Notes: generated from the sequence alone by a model not told the origin. Shown: positions 11,579 to 22,644, numbered from the stretch's first letter. The stretch: 64,000 nucleotides of DNA from Chrysogorgia sp. JL179-B06 (GCA_035772405.1 JAYKKM010000504.1:1-64000), one strand, 5' to 3'. Translations and numbers: made by a program.

Positions 11579-11864
11579 AATAATGAATGAGATGGGAAAC
11601 GTAAGATCATTTGCTATTTTTAACAGTCGATCAGCAAGCAGACTGAGGGGGCGGGAGAAATGACAGGTCCAATATTCAAGGGGATTAGGCGATAATATTA
11701 GCATAAGAAACAAAAAATTTGAAAAGGAATGAAAATGCATACGCGAATAATAAAAAATTTAATAATAATAAAGGTTCCAAGCAAACTAAAATAACCAAAA
11801 ACTTGTAGGAAATTAAATAAAAGAAAAACGTTCGTTAAGACCAAGAGGATGTGTGGTGCCAAGT

Positions 11865-13988
11865 TTAAATGAGACGCTTCTCTTGACGCTTGCGGTTATC
11901 GTTGCCACCGGAGATGGGAAGGATGGCACAGACTTTCATGTCTGAAACCAAATGGTTGGAGCTGTTGAAATGGCGGGCTACAGGTTTGTCACCATCATTG
12001 ATCCTCACGGAAACGAAGATGTTCAGCAAACCTGTCTGAAAGACGTCGCCCAGTTTCACCGATGTAGATTTTAGGGGCATTTATCGCATGAAAATGCAAT
12101 AAATTATGTTGGTGGACGTGCATGAAAAAGCATGACGGATTGTGTGGTCGAATTTGGGGGGCAGTAATAACTGTAGTGGGATTGAGAAAAAGCGCATGTG
12201 TTACAGCGGGAACGGCCGCAAGAAAATGTTCCCGCTGGTGCCGAGGTATTTTGTTTAAGGGCACTATGTACTAAGGAGTCACGAATGTTTTTATTACGGC
12301 GAAAAGATACCAAAGGGTTGTCGGTGGAAAAATGGCTGACGTCTCAGGATCATTTTGTAAAGTGTGAAAATTCCGATTAATAATATTTTTAACTTTAAAA
12401 TTGAAAGGATGAAATGTTAGAACTAAAGGAATTTTATTGTTTGAAACTCGTTCCAAAGATGGTTCAAGGGCGTCTAAACGGGGACGAGAAAAGCTTTCTG
12501 AACGGCGAGGTCTAAAAGGTTGGTAGGGTAACCACGTTGGACAAAAAAAGATCTCATTTCCATTGATTTGACTTGAAAAATCTTGGTCGTCGCTACATAA
12601 GCGGCGAAGACGCAAGAATTGAGAGTAAGGGATGGATTGCTTAGTGTGGTTGGGATGAGGAGGATGAAAATAGAAGATAAACTATGGGAGTCAGTAGGCT
12701 TGTACGAGACCGACGTTTTCAGCGAATCACCATTAATCGAAATTTAAAATATCAAGGAACGACACAGAGGTCTCGCTGATTTCCCACGTGAACTTCAGAG
12801 CAGGATGAAAATCATCAACAAAGTTGATGAACTGCTCTAAAAGGACACGTGAACACGACGCTGTTCCTAAACAGTCATCGATAAATCTTCCGAAAAAAAT
12901 CAGGCAAGGGACCCGTGTATTGTTCAAAGATCTGTTTTTCAACATAACCAACAAATAAATTAGCATAGCTTGGACCCATTTTGGTGCCCATCGCAACACC
13001 ACTTATTTGTTGATTAATGTTCACCATCAAACGAAAAATTGTTAAGGGTAAGCACTAATTCTGCTAAGCGGAGTAACGTGGTTGTGGAGGGTTCTAAATT
13101 AGTGCGCTGATCAAAGAAAAACTTCAGAGCTTCAAGGCCATCACAATGGGGAATGACGGTGTATAAGGACTTGACGTCCATCGTGAAAATAAATTTATCG
13201 GAACTACTGAAACGTAACTGGTCGAAAATTTGCAAGGCATGTTTAGTATCTTTGATATAAGAAGGCAACTTCTTAACCAAAGGATACATAACGTTGTCTA
13301 GAAAACTGGAAACGAGCTCGGTGGGGCAACTACAAGCGGAAACAATCGGCCTGCCAGGATTGTTAGGTTTATGGATTTTAGGTAGGAAATATATGACAGG
13401 CGTTCTGGGGGTTGTTAATATAAGGTTAGATGCAGAGGCAGGCAATTCACCGGCTTGGATGAAATTCTTGATGGTAGTTTTGACGGATTTTTGGTGAGAT
13501 TGAGTGGGATCGGAATTCAACTTAGTATAAAAGATGGTGTCGCTGAGTTGACGAAGAGCCTCTTGTCGATACAAGTCCGCTCTCCAGACAACTACAGCGC
13601 CACCTTTGTCCGCAGGTTTTATGACAACGTCATTTCGGCATCGTAATGAATTCAAAGCTAGAAGCTCTTCTTTGTTAAGGTTATGAACTTGTTTTCTGCG
13701 CGGAGGTTGCAATTTATCAATGTCATGGCGGCATTGTCTTACGAAAAGATCAAGGGAAGAAAAATCACCTTCGGATGGAGACCAAGACGACTTCTTGGGG
13801 TTGAGTTCTTCGAAAATATCCTTATTGCTATTGAAAGTGGGCTTATCATGAAAAAAGGCTTTGAGGCGCATGCGGCGGAAGAAAGATTCGGTATCCTCTT
13901 TAACTGAAAATAGATCGATGGGCCCGGAGTTGGGAACAAACTTGAGACCTTTCGCAAGAAAAGATCTCTCGGGGTCAGATAATGGCAA
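11865..13988 (-). pseudogene. PLE-1 polyprotein: reverse transcriptase plus GIY-YIG endonuclease, frameshifted
   Basis: The longest intact frame (13,988-13,014, 324 residues) begins MPLSDPERSFLAKGLKFVP. It carries the PLE RT fingers (VIKPADKGGAVVVW, FLPKIHKPNNPGRPIVSAC) and the palm motif FTMDVKSLYT. After a frameshift near 13,012 the next frame has SGVAMGTKMGPSYANLF and the catalytic FIDD block (about 12,860). Further shifted frames carry a thumb/linker region, then a Cys-rich CGRSRCNTC and the endonuclease motif KIYIGETGRRLSDRFAEHL (about 12,065-12,010), and end near 11,865. The RT copies element RNA using an end made by the GIY-YIG domain. At least four frameshifts abolish function. The domain order and motifs make the family certain. 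Confidence 0.9.
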
Positions 13989-13992
13989 ATCA

Positions 13993-14389
<397 letters not shown>

Positions 14390-14520
14390 GGTAATATTTG
14401 GCATTTCACTCGATCAAACTACATGTTGAAAGGATTTATGGTGAAGGAAAATTTCGAGTGTTGGAATACATACATTTTAAGACCAAACCGGGACCAGTTG
14501 CGAAAAATGCAACTTAGCGG

Positions 14521-14592
14521 CCTTCCGGTAGGAATTGAACCCGCGACTCTGCGATTGCTAGTGCAGTGCTCTGACCACTGAGCTACGGAAGC
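14521..14592 (-). tRNA. tRNA-Ala(AGC)-like, unit 1
   Basis: It has an A box TAGCTCAGTGG and a B box GGTTCAATTCC, with 6 of 7 acceptor pairs (GCTTCCG with CGGAAGG) and an intact D stem GCTC/GAGC. The anticodon loop CTAGCAA gives AGC. The anticodon stem has an extra base and the T stem a mismatch, so it is probably a tRNA-derived sequence rather than a working tRNA. Confidence 0.55.
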
Positions 14593-14796
14593 CGTTGCCG
14601 AGTGCCTAGTCACGAGTTCTGTATATATGGTGGTAATGCCGGGATAAGATTCTGGGTATATTATAGGTAATATTTGGCATTTCACTCGATCAAACTACAT
14701 GTTGAAAGGATTTATGGTGAAGGAAAATTTCGAGTGTTGGAATACATACATTTTAAGACCAAACCGGGACCAGTTGCGAAAAATGCAACTTAGCGG

Positions 14797-14868
14797 CCTT
14801 CCGGTAGGAATTGAACCCGCGACTCTGCGATTGCTAGTGCAGTGCTCTGACCACTGAGCTACGGAAGC
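14797..14868 (-). tRNA. tRNA-Ala(AGC)-like, unit 2
   Basis: Identical to unit 1 over the tRNA-like part, 276 bp further on. Confidence 0.55.
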
Positions 14869-15072
14869 CGTTGCCGAGAGCCTAGTCACGAGTTCTGTAT
14901 ATATGGTGGTAATGCCGGGATAAGATTCTGGGTATATTATAGGTAATATTTGGCATTTCACTCGATCAAACTACATGTTGAAAGGATTTATGGTGAAGGA
15001 AAATTTCGAGTGTTGGAATACATACATTTTAAGACCAAACCGGGACCAGTTGCGAAAAATGCAACTTAGCGG

Positions 15073-15144
15073 CCTTCCGGTAGGAATTGAACCCGCGACT
15101 CTGCGATTGCTAGTGCAGTGCTCTGACCACTGAGCTACGGAAGC
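15073..15144 (-). tRNA. tRNA-Ala(AGC)-like, unit 3
   Basis: Identical to unit 2 over the tRNA-like part. Confidence 0.55.
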
Positions 15145-15348
15145 CGTTGCCGAGAGCCTAGTCACGAGTTCTGTATATATGGTGGTAATGCCGGGATAAG
15201 ATTCTGGGTATATTATAGGTAATATTTGGCATTTCACTCGATCAAACTACATGTTGAAAGGATTTATGGTGAAGGAAAATTTCGAGTGTTGGAATACATA
15301 CATTTTAAGACCAAACCGGGACCAGTTGCGAAAAATGCAACTTAGCGG

Positions 15349-15420
15349 CCTTCCGGTAGGAATTGAACCCGCGACTCTGCGATTGCTAGTGCAGTGCTCT
15401 GACCACTGAGCTACGGAAGC
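15349..15420 (-). tRNA. tRNA-Ala(AGC)-like, unit 4
   Basis: Last minus-oriented unit before the inversion point at 15,452. Confidence 0.55.
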
Positions 15421-15503
15421 CGTTGCCGAGAGCCTAGTCACGAGTTCTGTATCCCGGCATTACCACCATATATACAGAACTCGTGACTAGGCTCTCGGCA
15501 ACG

Positions 15504-15575
15504 GCTTCCGTAGCTCAGTGGTCAGAGCACTGCACTAGCAATCGCAGAGTCGCGGGTTCAATTCCTACCGGAAGG
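15504..15575 (+). tRNA. tRNA-Ala(AGC)-like, unit 5 (inverted)
   Basis: The same sequence in plus orientation, first unit after the head-to-head junction. Confidence 0.55.
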
Positions 15576-15779
15576 CCGCTAAGTTGCATTTTTCGCAACT
15601 GGTCCCGGTTTGGTCTTAAAATGTATGTATTCCAACACTCGAAATTTTCCTTCACCATAAATCCTTTCAACATGTAGTTTGATCGAGTGAAATGCCAAAT
15701 ATTACCTATAATATACCCAGAATCTTATCCCGGCATTACCACCATATATACAGAACTCGTGACTAGGCTCTCGGCAACG

Positions 15780-15851
15780 GCTTCCGTAGCTCAGTGGTCA
15801 GAGCACTGCACTAGCAATCGCAGAGTCGCGGGTTCAATTCCTACCGGAAGG
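15780..15851 (+). tRNA. tRNA-Ala(AGC)-like, unit 6 (inverted)
   Basis: 276 bp after unit 5. Its repeat unit is truncated downstream by a (TA)n tract at 15,948. Confidence 0.55.
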
Positions 15852-15943
15852 CCGCTAAGTTGCATTTTTCGCAACTGGTCCCGGTTTGGTCTTAAAATGT
15901 ATGTATTCCAACACTCGAAATTTTCCTTCACCATAAATCCTTT

Positions 15944-15947
<4 letters not shown>

Positions 15948-16021
<74 letters not shown>
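15948..16021. repeat. (TA)n tract
   Basis: About 74 bp of pure TA, joining the tRNA-like array to the PLE-2 fragment. Confidence 0.95.
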
Positions 16022-16025
<4 letters not shown>

Positions 16026-16885
16026 ACTAAAGGACTATTTGAAACAAAATAGTCACGAAGTTGGCGTAAAGCAAAAGAGCGCTCGATACCATAGTAGGTA
16101 GAGCGTAATCAAACAATAAAGGTTTGAATGTTTTTGTCGCTACTCCGAGTTTCACGCTATTGCGATCATCAGGCAACTGACAGATATAATTCATTATTCA
16201 ATGTTAAATACTATGGCTATTATATGTCTAATTGGGTGTTAAGTTACATGTCTGCAGTTAGTTAGTAATTCTGTTCGTTTATTTAGATAGTGTTTATGTC
16301 TTTTCCTCGCCTTCATGATCTGCAGTTTTTCTTCGAGGCACAGGTTACATCTTTCTTGCGCCGGGTTTATACGCCGCTACTTGTTTTATTATAGACCACT
16401 TGATATGAACCTGTCTGTTTTCCCAGTTTCCAAACATGTTTGGATAGCTCGGTGTCGTTAATATACTTCACGTTACGAAAGGACTTCAGGTTGTTGCGGT
16501 ATCTTTCTTTGAAGCTATTCCCTGTGATCCCGATATAACTTTTTTTGTTTTCATTGGGATGTTCCGTGGTTACGTCCCTCGGTATACAACGCTTTATTTC
16601 ATACACTTTCCAGCAAGTGGGCATTCCTTTGATTTCTGACAATTGCACGTGGAGGTATTGTTGTTTGTTGTGTCGTTTTTTGTATATTTCTGAGTTAAGA
16701 TGCGTTTGTTATGTTTGCGTATAACGTTTTTCATGTTCGTTACGCAGCTATAGCTGACTCGTACAGTGTGGCGGTTAAAAAGTTTGTGCAGTTCGTGTAA
16801 AGGTGGGAAGTGTTTGTCAATGAGTTCTAGAAAAGTCTGAGCTACGTTTGAAGGCGAGGAAAAGACATAAAACACTATCTAAACT
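16022..16885 (-). mobile_element. PLE-2 fragment: C-terminal GIY-YIG region and 3' end
   Basis: Nearly identical to 29,894-30,750. On the minus strand it encodes the end of a Penelope-like protein: a Cys cluster CNCQKSKECPLAGKC, then KKSYIGITGNSFKERYRN (GIY-YIG) and an HVWKLG helix, then a C-terminal Cys-Leu-Cys segment. This copy has a small frameshift at about 16,590-16,600, where the other copy reads KESVVYRADV without a break. The RT is missing (5' truncation). A hammerhead motif lies in its 3' part. The cut at 16,885 is where a 2.5-kb insertion begins. Confidence 0.85.
16136..16177 (-). ncRNA. Hammerhead ribozyme candidate, PLE-2 type
   Basis: Minus strand: stem I GTTGC/GCGAC, CTGATGA, stem II CGC/GCG around AATA, GAAA, then self-complementary ACTC-G-GAGT as stem III, and GTA as the cleavage triplet. 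The first stem II pair is U-U, which may weaken it. Confidence 0.65.
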
Positions 16886-18290
16886 AGAAATACGTGTACG
16901 CAACAAACCCCTCGCCCCGCTTACTGTTTGAGGCTTTAATATTGCCAAACAGAACAGATTTTCAAACTGCTTATTTTTTGGGTGCAATTTGTGGGTAGTG
17001 TACTGCACAGAACCCAAGTGGGAAAGTCTGCCAACACAATTGTCTCGCAGGCAGGGTTGGAAACCAATTGTGTAATTATTGATTATTGAAATTAATAATT
17101 AATTTTAATAATTATTAATTTAAATAATAATTTTATTAATTATATATTACATAATTAAAGTTAATTATGTCAGTTATGCTTTTAATAATAAATTTCAACA
17201 TGCATGTTTACAGTACTGTAACAGTGGCATACTCATAATTTTACTCAAAGTACAATTGTATTCACGAGACTGCATAACCTTGTACATACATGTACCCTAG
17301 CTACTGTAATAATGTAATCTGCATGTTCCTTATTGCCTAATTGTCAGTATAAGCAGATACATGTACCCTGTAATCTGCATGTTCCTTATTGTCTAATTGT
17401 CAGTATAAGCAGATACATGTACCCTACTGTAATAATGTAATCTGCATGTTCCTTATTGTCTAGTTTTTAGTAGCAGATACCAAAAGATTCCATACCTAAA
17501 ATTTATCCTAGACCAAATTGATAAGTCTGATAAACCTTTTATTCTTTTAGAAGACTTCTGTTTCTTAACTTTTATTAATATTATATAATTATGCACATTC
17601 ATGTACCAGTATTTCAATGGTATTCAAGTACCGGTAACACAATTTCAAAAATTGAAATGACAAAAGCCCCAAAAAAACAACAAAGAACGATATTGCTTAA
17701 TCTAATTATTTCACCAATATATATATATATATTAATTCAGGATGAAATTCCTTTCAGCTGCTTCTTGTCAGTGGGGTGATACCACTTGTTTAATCCTAAC
17801 ATGTTCCCCTGACACAGTGAGTGTTAACCTACCCAATTATACATTATACAGTATTTATCCTTCAAAAGCTGTGTAAAATATACATTGAAAGCCTAGGACT
17901 GGCACTGTCCAGGCCTACTATCCAGGACAAAGGTGAATTTAAACAGACACACTAAGCCATTGGCCAGAAGGGCATATGCCATAATATCAGATGAGCATAT
18001 TGTTATAGCCAGTATGGTGTATGTTTACACTATTAAAGTGAGTAAAATGTAAGCCAGGCCCAAGGTGGCATCCAGCCAGGTTGGTCCTGGTTAGTCCTAT
18101 AGACCTGCAGTATAAATACTGCTATAATCTGTACTTTTTTACATCCTTACCACCAGTACTGGTACTCACTATATTATCAAATTAACAAGTATTGCAATTA
18201 TTCCATTTGTATTAACATTTGTTATTCTGCAATATTATAATAAAGCACATAATTTATTGGTATATCTTGTGTAAGGACTATTCAATTTTG
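16886..18290. repeat. Repeat R1, copy 2
   Basis: Direct repeat of 9,331-10,750 with small indels, including a shortened 67-bp minisatellite. Confidence 0.85.
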
Positions 18291-18371
18291 AGCGAAAGCC
18301 CTTCAAAGAGTGATTTCGTGATGTCTGATTGGCGCTTTCTCGATATACATGTATCAACAAACCGAAATTCA

Positions 18372-18440
18372 AATAATCGCTAACCCTAATCCTAATCCTA
18401 ATCATAACCCTAATCCTAACCCAAATCCTAACCCTAAAAC
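18372..18440 (-). repeat. Interstitial telomere-like repeat (CCCTAA variants)
   Basis: About ten degenerate CTAACC/CTAATC units, complementary in orientation to the tract at 4,395. Confidence 0.75.
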
Positions 18441-19200
18441 TGACTTGGGTTGGTGTTATAATAATTTTAAATTTCGGTTGCCATGACGACATGCCAAAAG
18501 TGAAATGTTCCGACCACAATATCTTTTGAAGTACTAACTCTAAGAACTCATTCTACATATCTAATGAAAGCTTGATTAACAGCCTCTGACATACCTACAA
18601 AAATATTTTTGTAACTGATACCTAACAGCTTGAAAAAAGCGACGACGCTTGGATTGGATTGACAAACTCCGTATAAATATTTTAGATATTCAGACGACGA
18701 TATCTCTTGAATTACTAACGCAAGAAAATCATGCTATACATCAAATAAAAGCCTGAATAACATACTCGGACATGTTTGCAAAACTATCTTTGTAACTGAC
18801 TAACAGGTTTAAAAAACCGAAAACGGGTTTACCTTTAGTTTTGACGCCACGTATAAAACTTGATTTACGAACTTGACATCTTCCGACGACGATATATTGC
18901 ATTTTCACTGCCTTTTCACGATCTTTTTGAACTCAAATCTTCGTTCACCGTATAACCGGTATATACTTCATGGTAACACTAGAAACCCCAACCATGGTAA
19001 CACTAGGAAACCCCAACCGTAACCCAAATTTGGCGGCTTTCTTCCGGAAAGCGGTTTGTCGCGCTGGCATCAATTTAAATTTAAATTACGCCAAATTTAA
19101 CGCACAAAAAAACCGTTTCAATACCGTTTCAATTTTTGCATTCGCAATCATGAGACGGTTACAATTTAAATATAATTCCAATATGCAGAGGTCTGTCTAT
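18441..19200. other. No gene recognised; repeat-like
   Basis: Contains duplicated MITE-like sentences (for example CGACGATATCTCTTGAATTACTAAC near 18,700, with relatives near 18,520 and 20,790). No coding frame. Confidence 0.4.
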
Positions 19201-19309
19201 ATCTAGTTACCAGGGCCACATTTTCCGATGCCGCGCATGAGGACGGTTGATCATATATATATATATATATACCTATAAACTGGATCCTAGATCTAGGAAC
19301 CCCATAAGG

Positions 19310-19381
19310 GACTAAACGCCGGTCGATATTAGCACCCTCAGGCCTTCGGCCTTCGGCCTGCGCTTCGCGCCGGGCGAGGGG
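19310..19381. repeat. Family X terminus
   Basis: Inverted relative of 22,650-22,720: a CCGGTCGAATTAGCACCCTC-type motif followed by a GC hairpin (GGCCTTCGGCC). It ends exactly at the start of duplication copy A. Confidence 0.5.
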
Positions 19382-19536
19382 ATAAACGAACAGAATTACT
19401 AACTAACTGCAGACATGTAACTTAACACCCAATTAGACATATAGCCATAGTATTTAACATTGAATAATGAATTATATCTGTCAGTTGCCTGATGATCGCA
19501 ATAGCGTGAAACTCGGAGTAGCGGCAAAAACATTCA
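19382..19536 (+). repeat. PLE-2 end, inverted copy (A)
   Basis: Complement of about 16,110-16,290. It contains a plus-strand hammerhead and then runs into (TA)n, the same layout as PLE-1's inverted end. Confidence 0.8.
19484..19525 (+). ncRNA. Hammerhead ribozyme candidate, PLE-2 type (copy A)
   Basis: The same motif as 16,136-16,177. Stem I is GTTGC/GCGGC, with two G-U pairs. Confidence 0.6.
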
Positions 19537-19549
19537 ATATATATATATA

Positions 19550-19628
<79 letters not shown>
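19537..19628. repeat. (TA)n tract
   Basis: About 90 bp with one TTT slip. Confidence 0.95.
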
Positions 19629-19630
<2 letters not shown>

Positions 19631-19980
19631 AAAGACGTATATTAGGAGCATTATACAATAGTCTCAATGCTCTTACAACAATGTATTCTTAAAGTTACTT
19701 ATTAAACTTGAATTACAGTTTCATTATAAGATAAAGCCTACTGCATATATTACTTATAAAAAAGCAATTAATCATCATCATCAAATCTATTAATTTAAAA
19801 AAAAGAAAGGTCTTAAGTGCTGACTTAAAACTACTGAATATTTCATAGCTTCTAATTTCCTGTGGTAATAAATTCCACAGTTTGGTGCTGCAACCGAGAA
19901 TGTTCTGTCTCCATGAGTCACCGTTTTGGATTTTGGCTTAATTAGCAGATTTCGGCCAGATGATCTCAAAGCACAAATCG
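19629..19980 (-). pseudogene. LINE (CR1-like) C-terminal fragment and 3' UTR, copy A
   Basis: The minus frame from about 19,978 carries [20 protein letters not shown] and GDRTFSVAAP, the conserved end of CR1-type LINE proteins. A frameshift at the following conserved 'LWN-LP' position separates it from the end of the frame. A (TA)n tract truncates the 5' side. It is not functional. Confidence 0.7.
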
Positions 19981-20304
<324 letters not shown>

Positions 20305-20325
20305 CAAAATAACAGGCCACGACCC

Positions 20326-20408
20326 AAAACCAACTATAAACCAATTTAATAAATTTTTGACTGCACGTGACAGCCTTCGTCAGAAAATGTGTTATAGTTT
20401 ATAGTTGG

Positions 20409-20410
<2 letters not shown>
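20326..20410 (-). ncRNA. Degenerate hammerhead-like PLE end
   Basis: Minus strand: an 11-bp outer stem CCAACTATAAA/TTTATAGTTGG, CTGACGA, then stem II GGCTG-TCACGTG-CAGTC. The required GAAA is replaced by CAAAA. The architecture is that of a PLE ribozyme, but the core is broken. It sits between two (TA)n tracts. Confidence 0.45.

Positions 20411-20412
<2 letters not shown>

Positions 20413-20504
<92 letters not shown>
20413..20504. repeat. (TA)n tract
   Basis: About 90 bp of pure TA abutting the hammerhead at 20,505. Confidence 0.95.
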
Positions 20505-20505
<1 letters not shown>

Positions 20506-20550
20506 CTACAGACGGTACCGTTTCGGCCTTTTGGGCCTCATCAGTGTAGT
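20505..20550 (-). ncRNA. Hammerhead ribozyme, complete type I motif (copy A)
   Basis: Minus strand, in order: stem I ACTACA, CTGATGA (20,538-20,544), stem II GGCC-CAAAA-GGCC, GAAA, stem III as the perfect palindrome ACGGTACCGT, cleavage triplet GTC, and stem I partner TGTAGT. Every conserved core base is present and all stems pair fully. The self-complementary stem III fits the dimeric hammerheads known from Penelope-like elements. Beyond it, 20,551-20,720 is presumably the rest of that PLE terminal repeat. Confidence 0.9.
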
Positions 20551-20726
20551 GCTGACGAGCAGGATGAAGATAACTGCTGTTAACAGTCACCCATGATGCC
20601 ACACAAAATGTGGGACATCAAAAACCATGCCAGAGCGCTCAAACTGCAAGCAGTGAGCGTGCGCATAATGCGTAAGCGACAATGGCTCATCCTGTAGAGC
20701 GCTCAATATGACCTATATATATTAGC
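20551..20726. repeat. Presumed remainder of PLE terminal repeat
   Basis: Non-coding. It contains two GAGCGCTC palindromes (about 20,633 and 20,696) and lies between the ribozyme and a piggyBac-type MITE. The assignment rests on position only. Confidence 0.4.
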
Positions 20727-20730
20727 TTAA

Positions 20731-21177
20731 CTCTTTCCCTACGGCTGAAAAACATCAAAAATTGAACGACCACGTTGTTCTATTGATATCTCTTGAAATA
20801 ACCATAACTGTTGCGAAAGCTATACATTTTCTGGAAGCCCAATAAACCGGCTTTCACTTGTTCTTTTAAATTTCCCGAACAAAAACACATTATGTTAATA
20901 TAAATTAGCATTAATTATCATAAATCAGGTTGAAAAATTTACATTTTTCCAGAAAAGGCCATCTTGCACGGCCGCGTAGCATCTTGAAAACTCAAAATGC
21001 AACAATCGCAGAGTTGTTTATGAAATCAAATCAAACTTGGCGTGTGCGTGGATTTCATGTTCCTGGCGCTTGTCGAATTTCAATTTTTAATCTTGCGTTA
21101 CCGTGTGCCGTGTTTTTCGATTGACGACTTTGCGGGTCATCAACGACCCCATTTTAACTGCGCCCGTAGGGAAAGAG
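20731..21177. mobile_element. piggyBac-type MITE, 447 bp (copy A)
   Basis: TTAA target duplications at 20,727-20,730 and 21,178-21,181 flank terminal inverted repeats CTCTTTCCCTACGG / CCGTAGGGAAAGAG. TTAA specificity is the hallmark of piggyBac. The tip CTCTTTC is shared with the deleted piggyBac element at 5,312. The interior is non-coding. Confidence 0.85.
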
Positions 21178-21181
21178 TTAA

Positions 21182-21560
21182 TAGCTAAATATAATAGCTT
21201 TATAGCTTAATATAATAGCTTCAAACACTCATTAATAATTCATGAGGAAAAGACAAAAGAAAATCACGACCGTATCGTTGTTTTAAATGTGATAAAGATT
21301 CGTCCTGATTTACATAAACTTTATCTTTGATTTTCTCGGCTTAGACAACATCGATTTTCAAAATTACTGCGCCAATGAACTTATCAAATGGGTCGTGTTT
21401 TGAAGCCGTTTAATAAACTCGCAGCACGTGTTTTATCAGATCTAAAACACTCGGGCTACGCCCTTGTGTTTTAAATCTAATAAAACACTGCTGCTCGTTT
21501 ATTAAACAATACTTAATATATATAGCTTAATAGCTTAATATAATAGCTTAGTCATAGCTT
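21182..21560. repeat. Foldback element in a TAGCTTAATATA mini-tandem context
   Basis: 21,408-21,507 is a hairpin with arms of about 45 bp (GTTTAATAAACTCGCAGCAC and its near complement). Both sides are lined by repeated ATAGCTTAATATAATAGCTT units. Confidence 0.6.
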
Positions 21561-21978
21561 AATCTATGACTGTATGAAAAATTTATTATAATTTTCCATC
21601 CAGAACTAAGCTCACTGAACACTAGGAACGAACTTATTTCAACATGTAGACATAGAAAAAAACACTTGCTGTGCAACCAATAACCGGCCAAATATCCAAT
21701 CAGTAATTATTCATAACCCTGTAAACCTAAATAAACCACATATTATTGTGATGACGTCACCCGTATAATGGTTCAAACTATAGACCTATACAATTTCAAG
21801 TTACCAAGGCATCAACATCAGACGCGATAATCACCTAATGATTGTGGTAAGTTCGGCTCACCATACGAAATAAATTTGTCGTGATTAAAGTTCAAATGAA
21901 GTAACCCAAGTAATTTGTCCTTTTGTCTTACTATTCCGCTATACCTCGGTATTGAGATATATATATATAGTACAATAT

Positions 21979-22014
21979 CTACAGACTTCGCTGTTCCAAT
22001 GCTCATCAGTGTAG
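21979..22014 (-). ncRNA. Hammerhead-like motif, decayed (copy A)
   Basis: Minus strand: CTACA stem I, CTGATGA, damaged stem II (GCATT...ACAGC), GAAGTC, TGTAG. The stem II mismatch is absent in copy B (33,207-33,242). A short (TA)n lies beside it. Confidence 0.5.
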
Positions 22015-22177
22015 CTTGGTACAATCTAGATATGGGCATGAGAACTAATTATACACAAGCGATTGCCGATGACAACCGCTTGTGGTACAAACCATCCAGA
22101 GAGCGTGAAGCGGTATAGGGCCATGGAGTGGGCGTTGCATTATCGCTAAAGGACACCTACACCAACTTCACAGAGTG

Positions 22178-22326
<149 letters not shown>

Positions 22327-22644
22327 CTATAAGAAAGGCTTGACATCACAATTTTTGCACATGGTTCCGGTAGATTCTTAAAACAGATACATTGTCACAC
22401 TTGAAAAGTTTCCTTTCCTTATCTATACATTCATAACACCATCATTATTAACTTACACTGTTTTGCTTCCACGTCAGGTTTCATCGTTGTGTTATCTACC
22501 GAGAAATAAAAAGAAAATTACACCGGCAAATTATTTTCAATTAAATATTAGCAAGAACTGTCAGTTACTGGAGTGAGCGTTTGAACGCCATTTGTTAGGT
22601 TACTAAAAGTGTTGTTTTGCTATTGGTAGTATTGAAATGCCTAT

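Larger units (their letters stand above)
14390..15947. repeat. Array of six 276-bp tRNA-containing units, four minus and two plus, head to head
   Basis: Units start GGTAATATTTGGCATTTCAC at 14,390, 14,666, 14,942 and 15,218 (period 276 bp). At 15,452 the array flips orientation and two inverted units follow to 15,947, the last cut by a (TA)n tract. Units differ by only one or two bases, so amplification is recent. Each unit has one tRNA-like element and a downstream TTGCATTTTTCGCAACTGG hairpin. It could be an amplified tRNA-derived SINE or a tRNA gene cluster. Confidence 0.9.
16886..19381. repeat. 2.5-kb insertion within PLE-2 (R1 copy 2 plus family X end)
   Basis: At 30,740-30,760 PLE-2 reads continuously through CTATCTAAATAAACGAAC. 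Here the two halves (ending 16,885 and resuming 19,382) are 2,496 bp apart. The insert starts with R1 sequence carrying ACCCCTCGCCC and ends with GCGCCGGGCGAGGGG, so short inverted GGGCGAGGGG ends are present. It has no coding frame I recognise. Confidence 0.7.

Noticed and set aside
13294..13907. Plus-strand ORFs over PLE-1
   Set aside because: They are antisense shadows of the reverse-transcriptase frame.
14419..15441. Repeated 88-residue ORFs (MKCQILPIIYPESY...)
   Set aside because: They run antisense or sense through the tRNA-like unit and its flanks, and are identical only because the DNA is. The region has pol III boxes rather than codon signatures.
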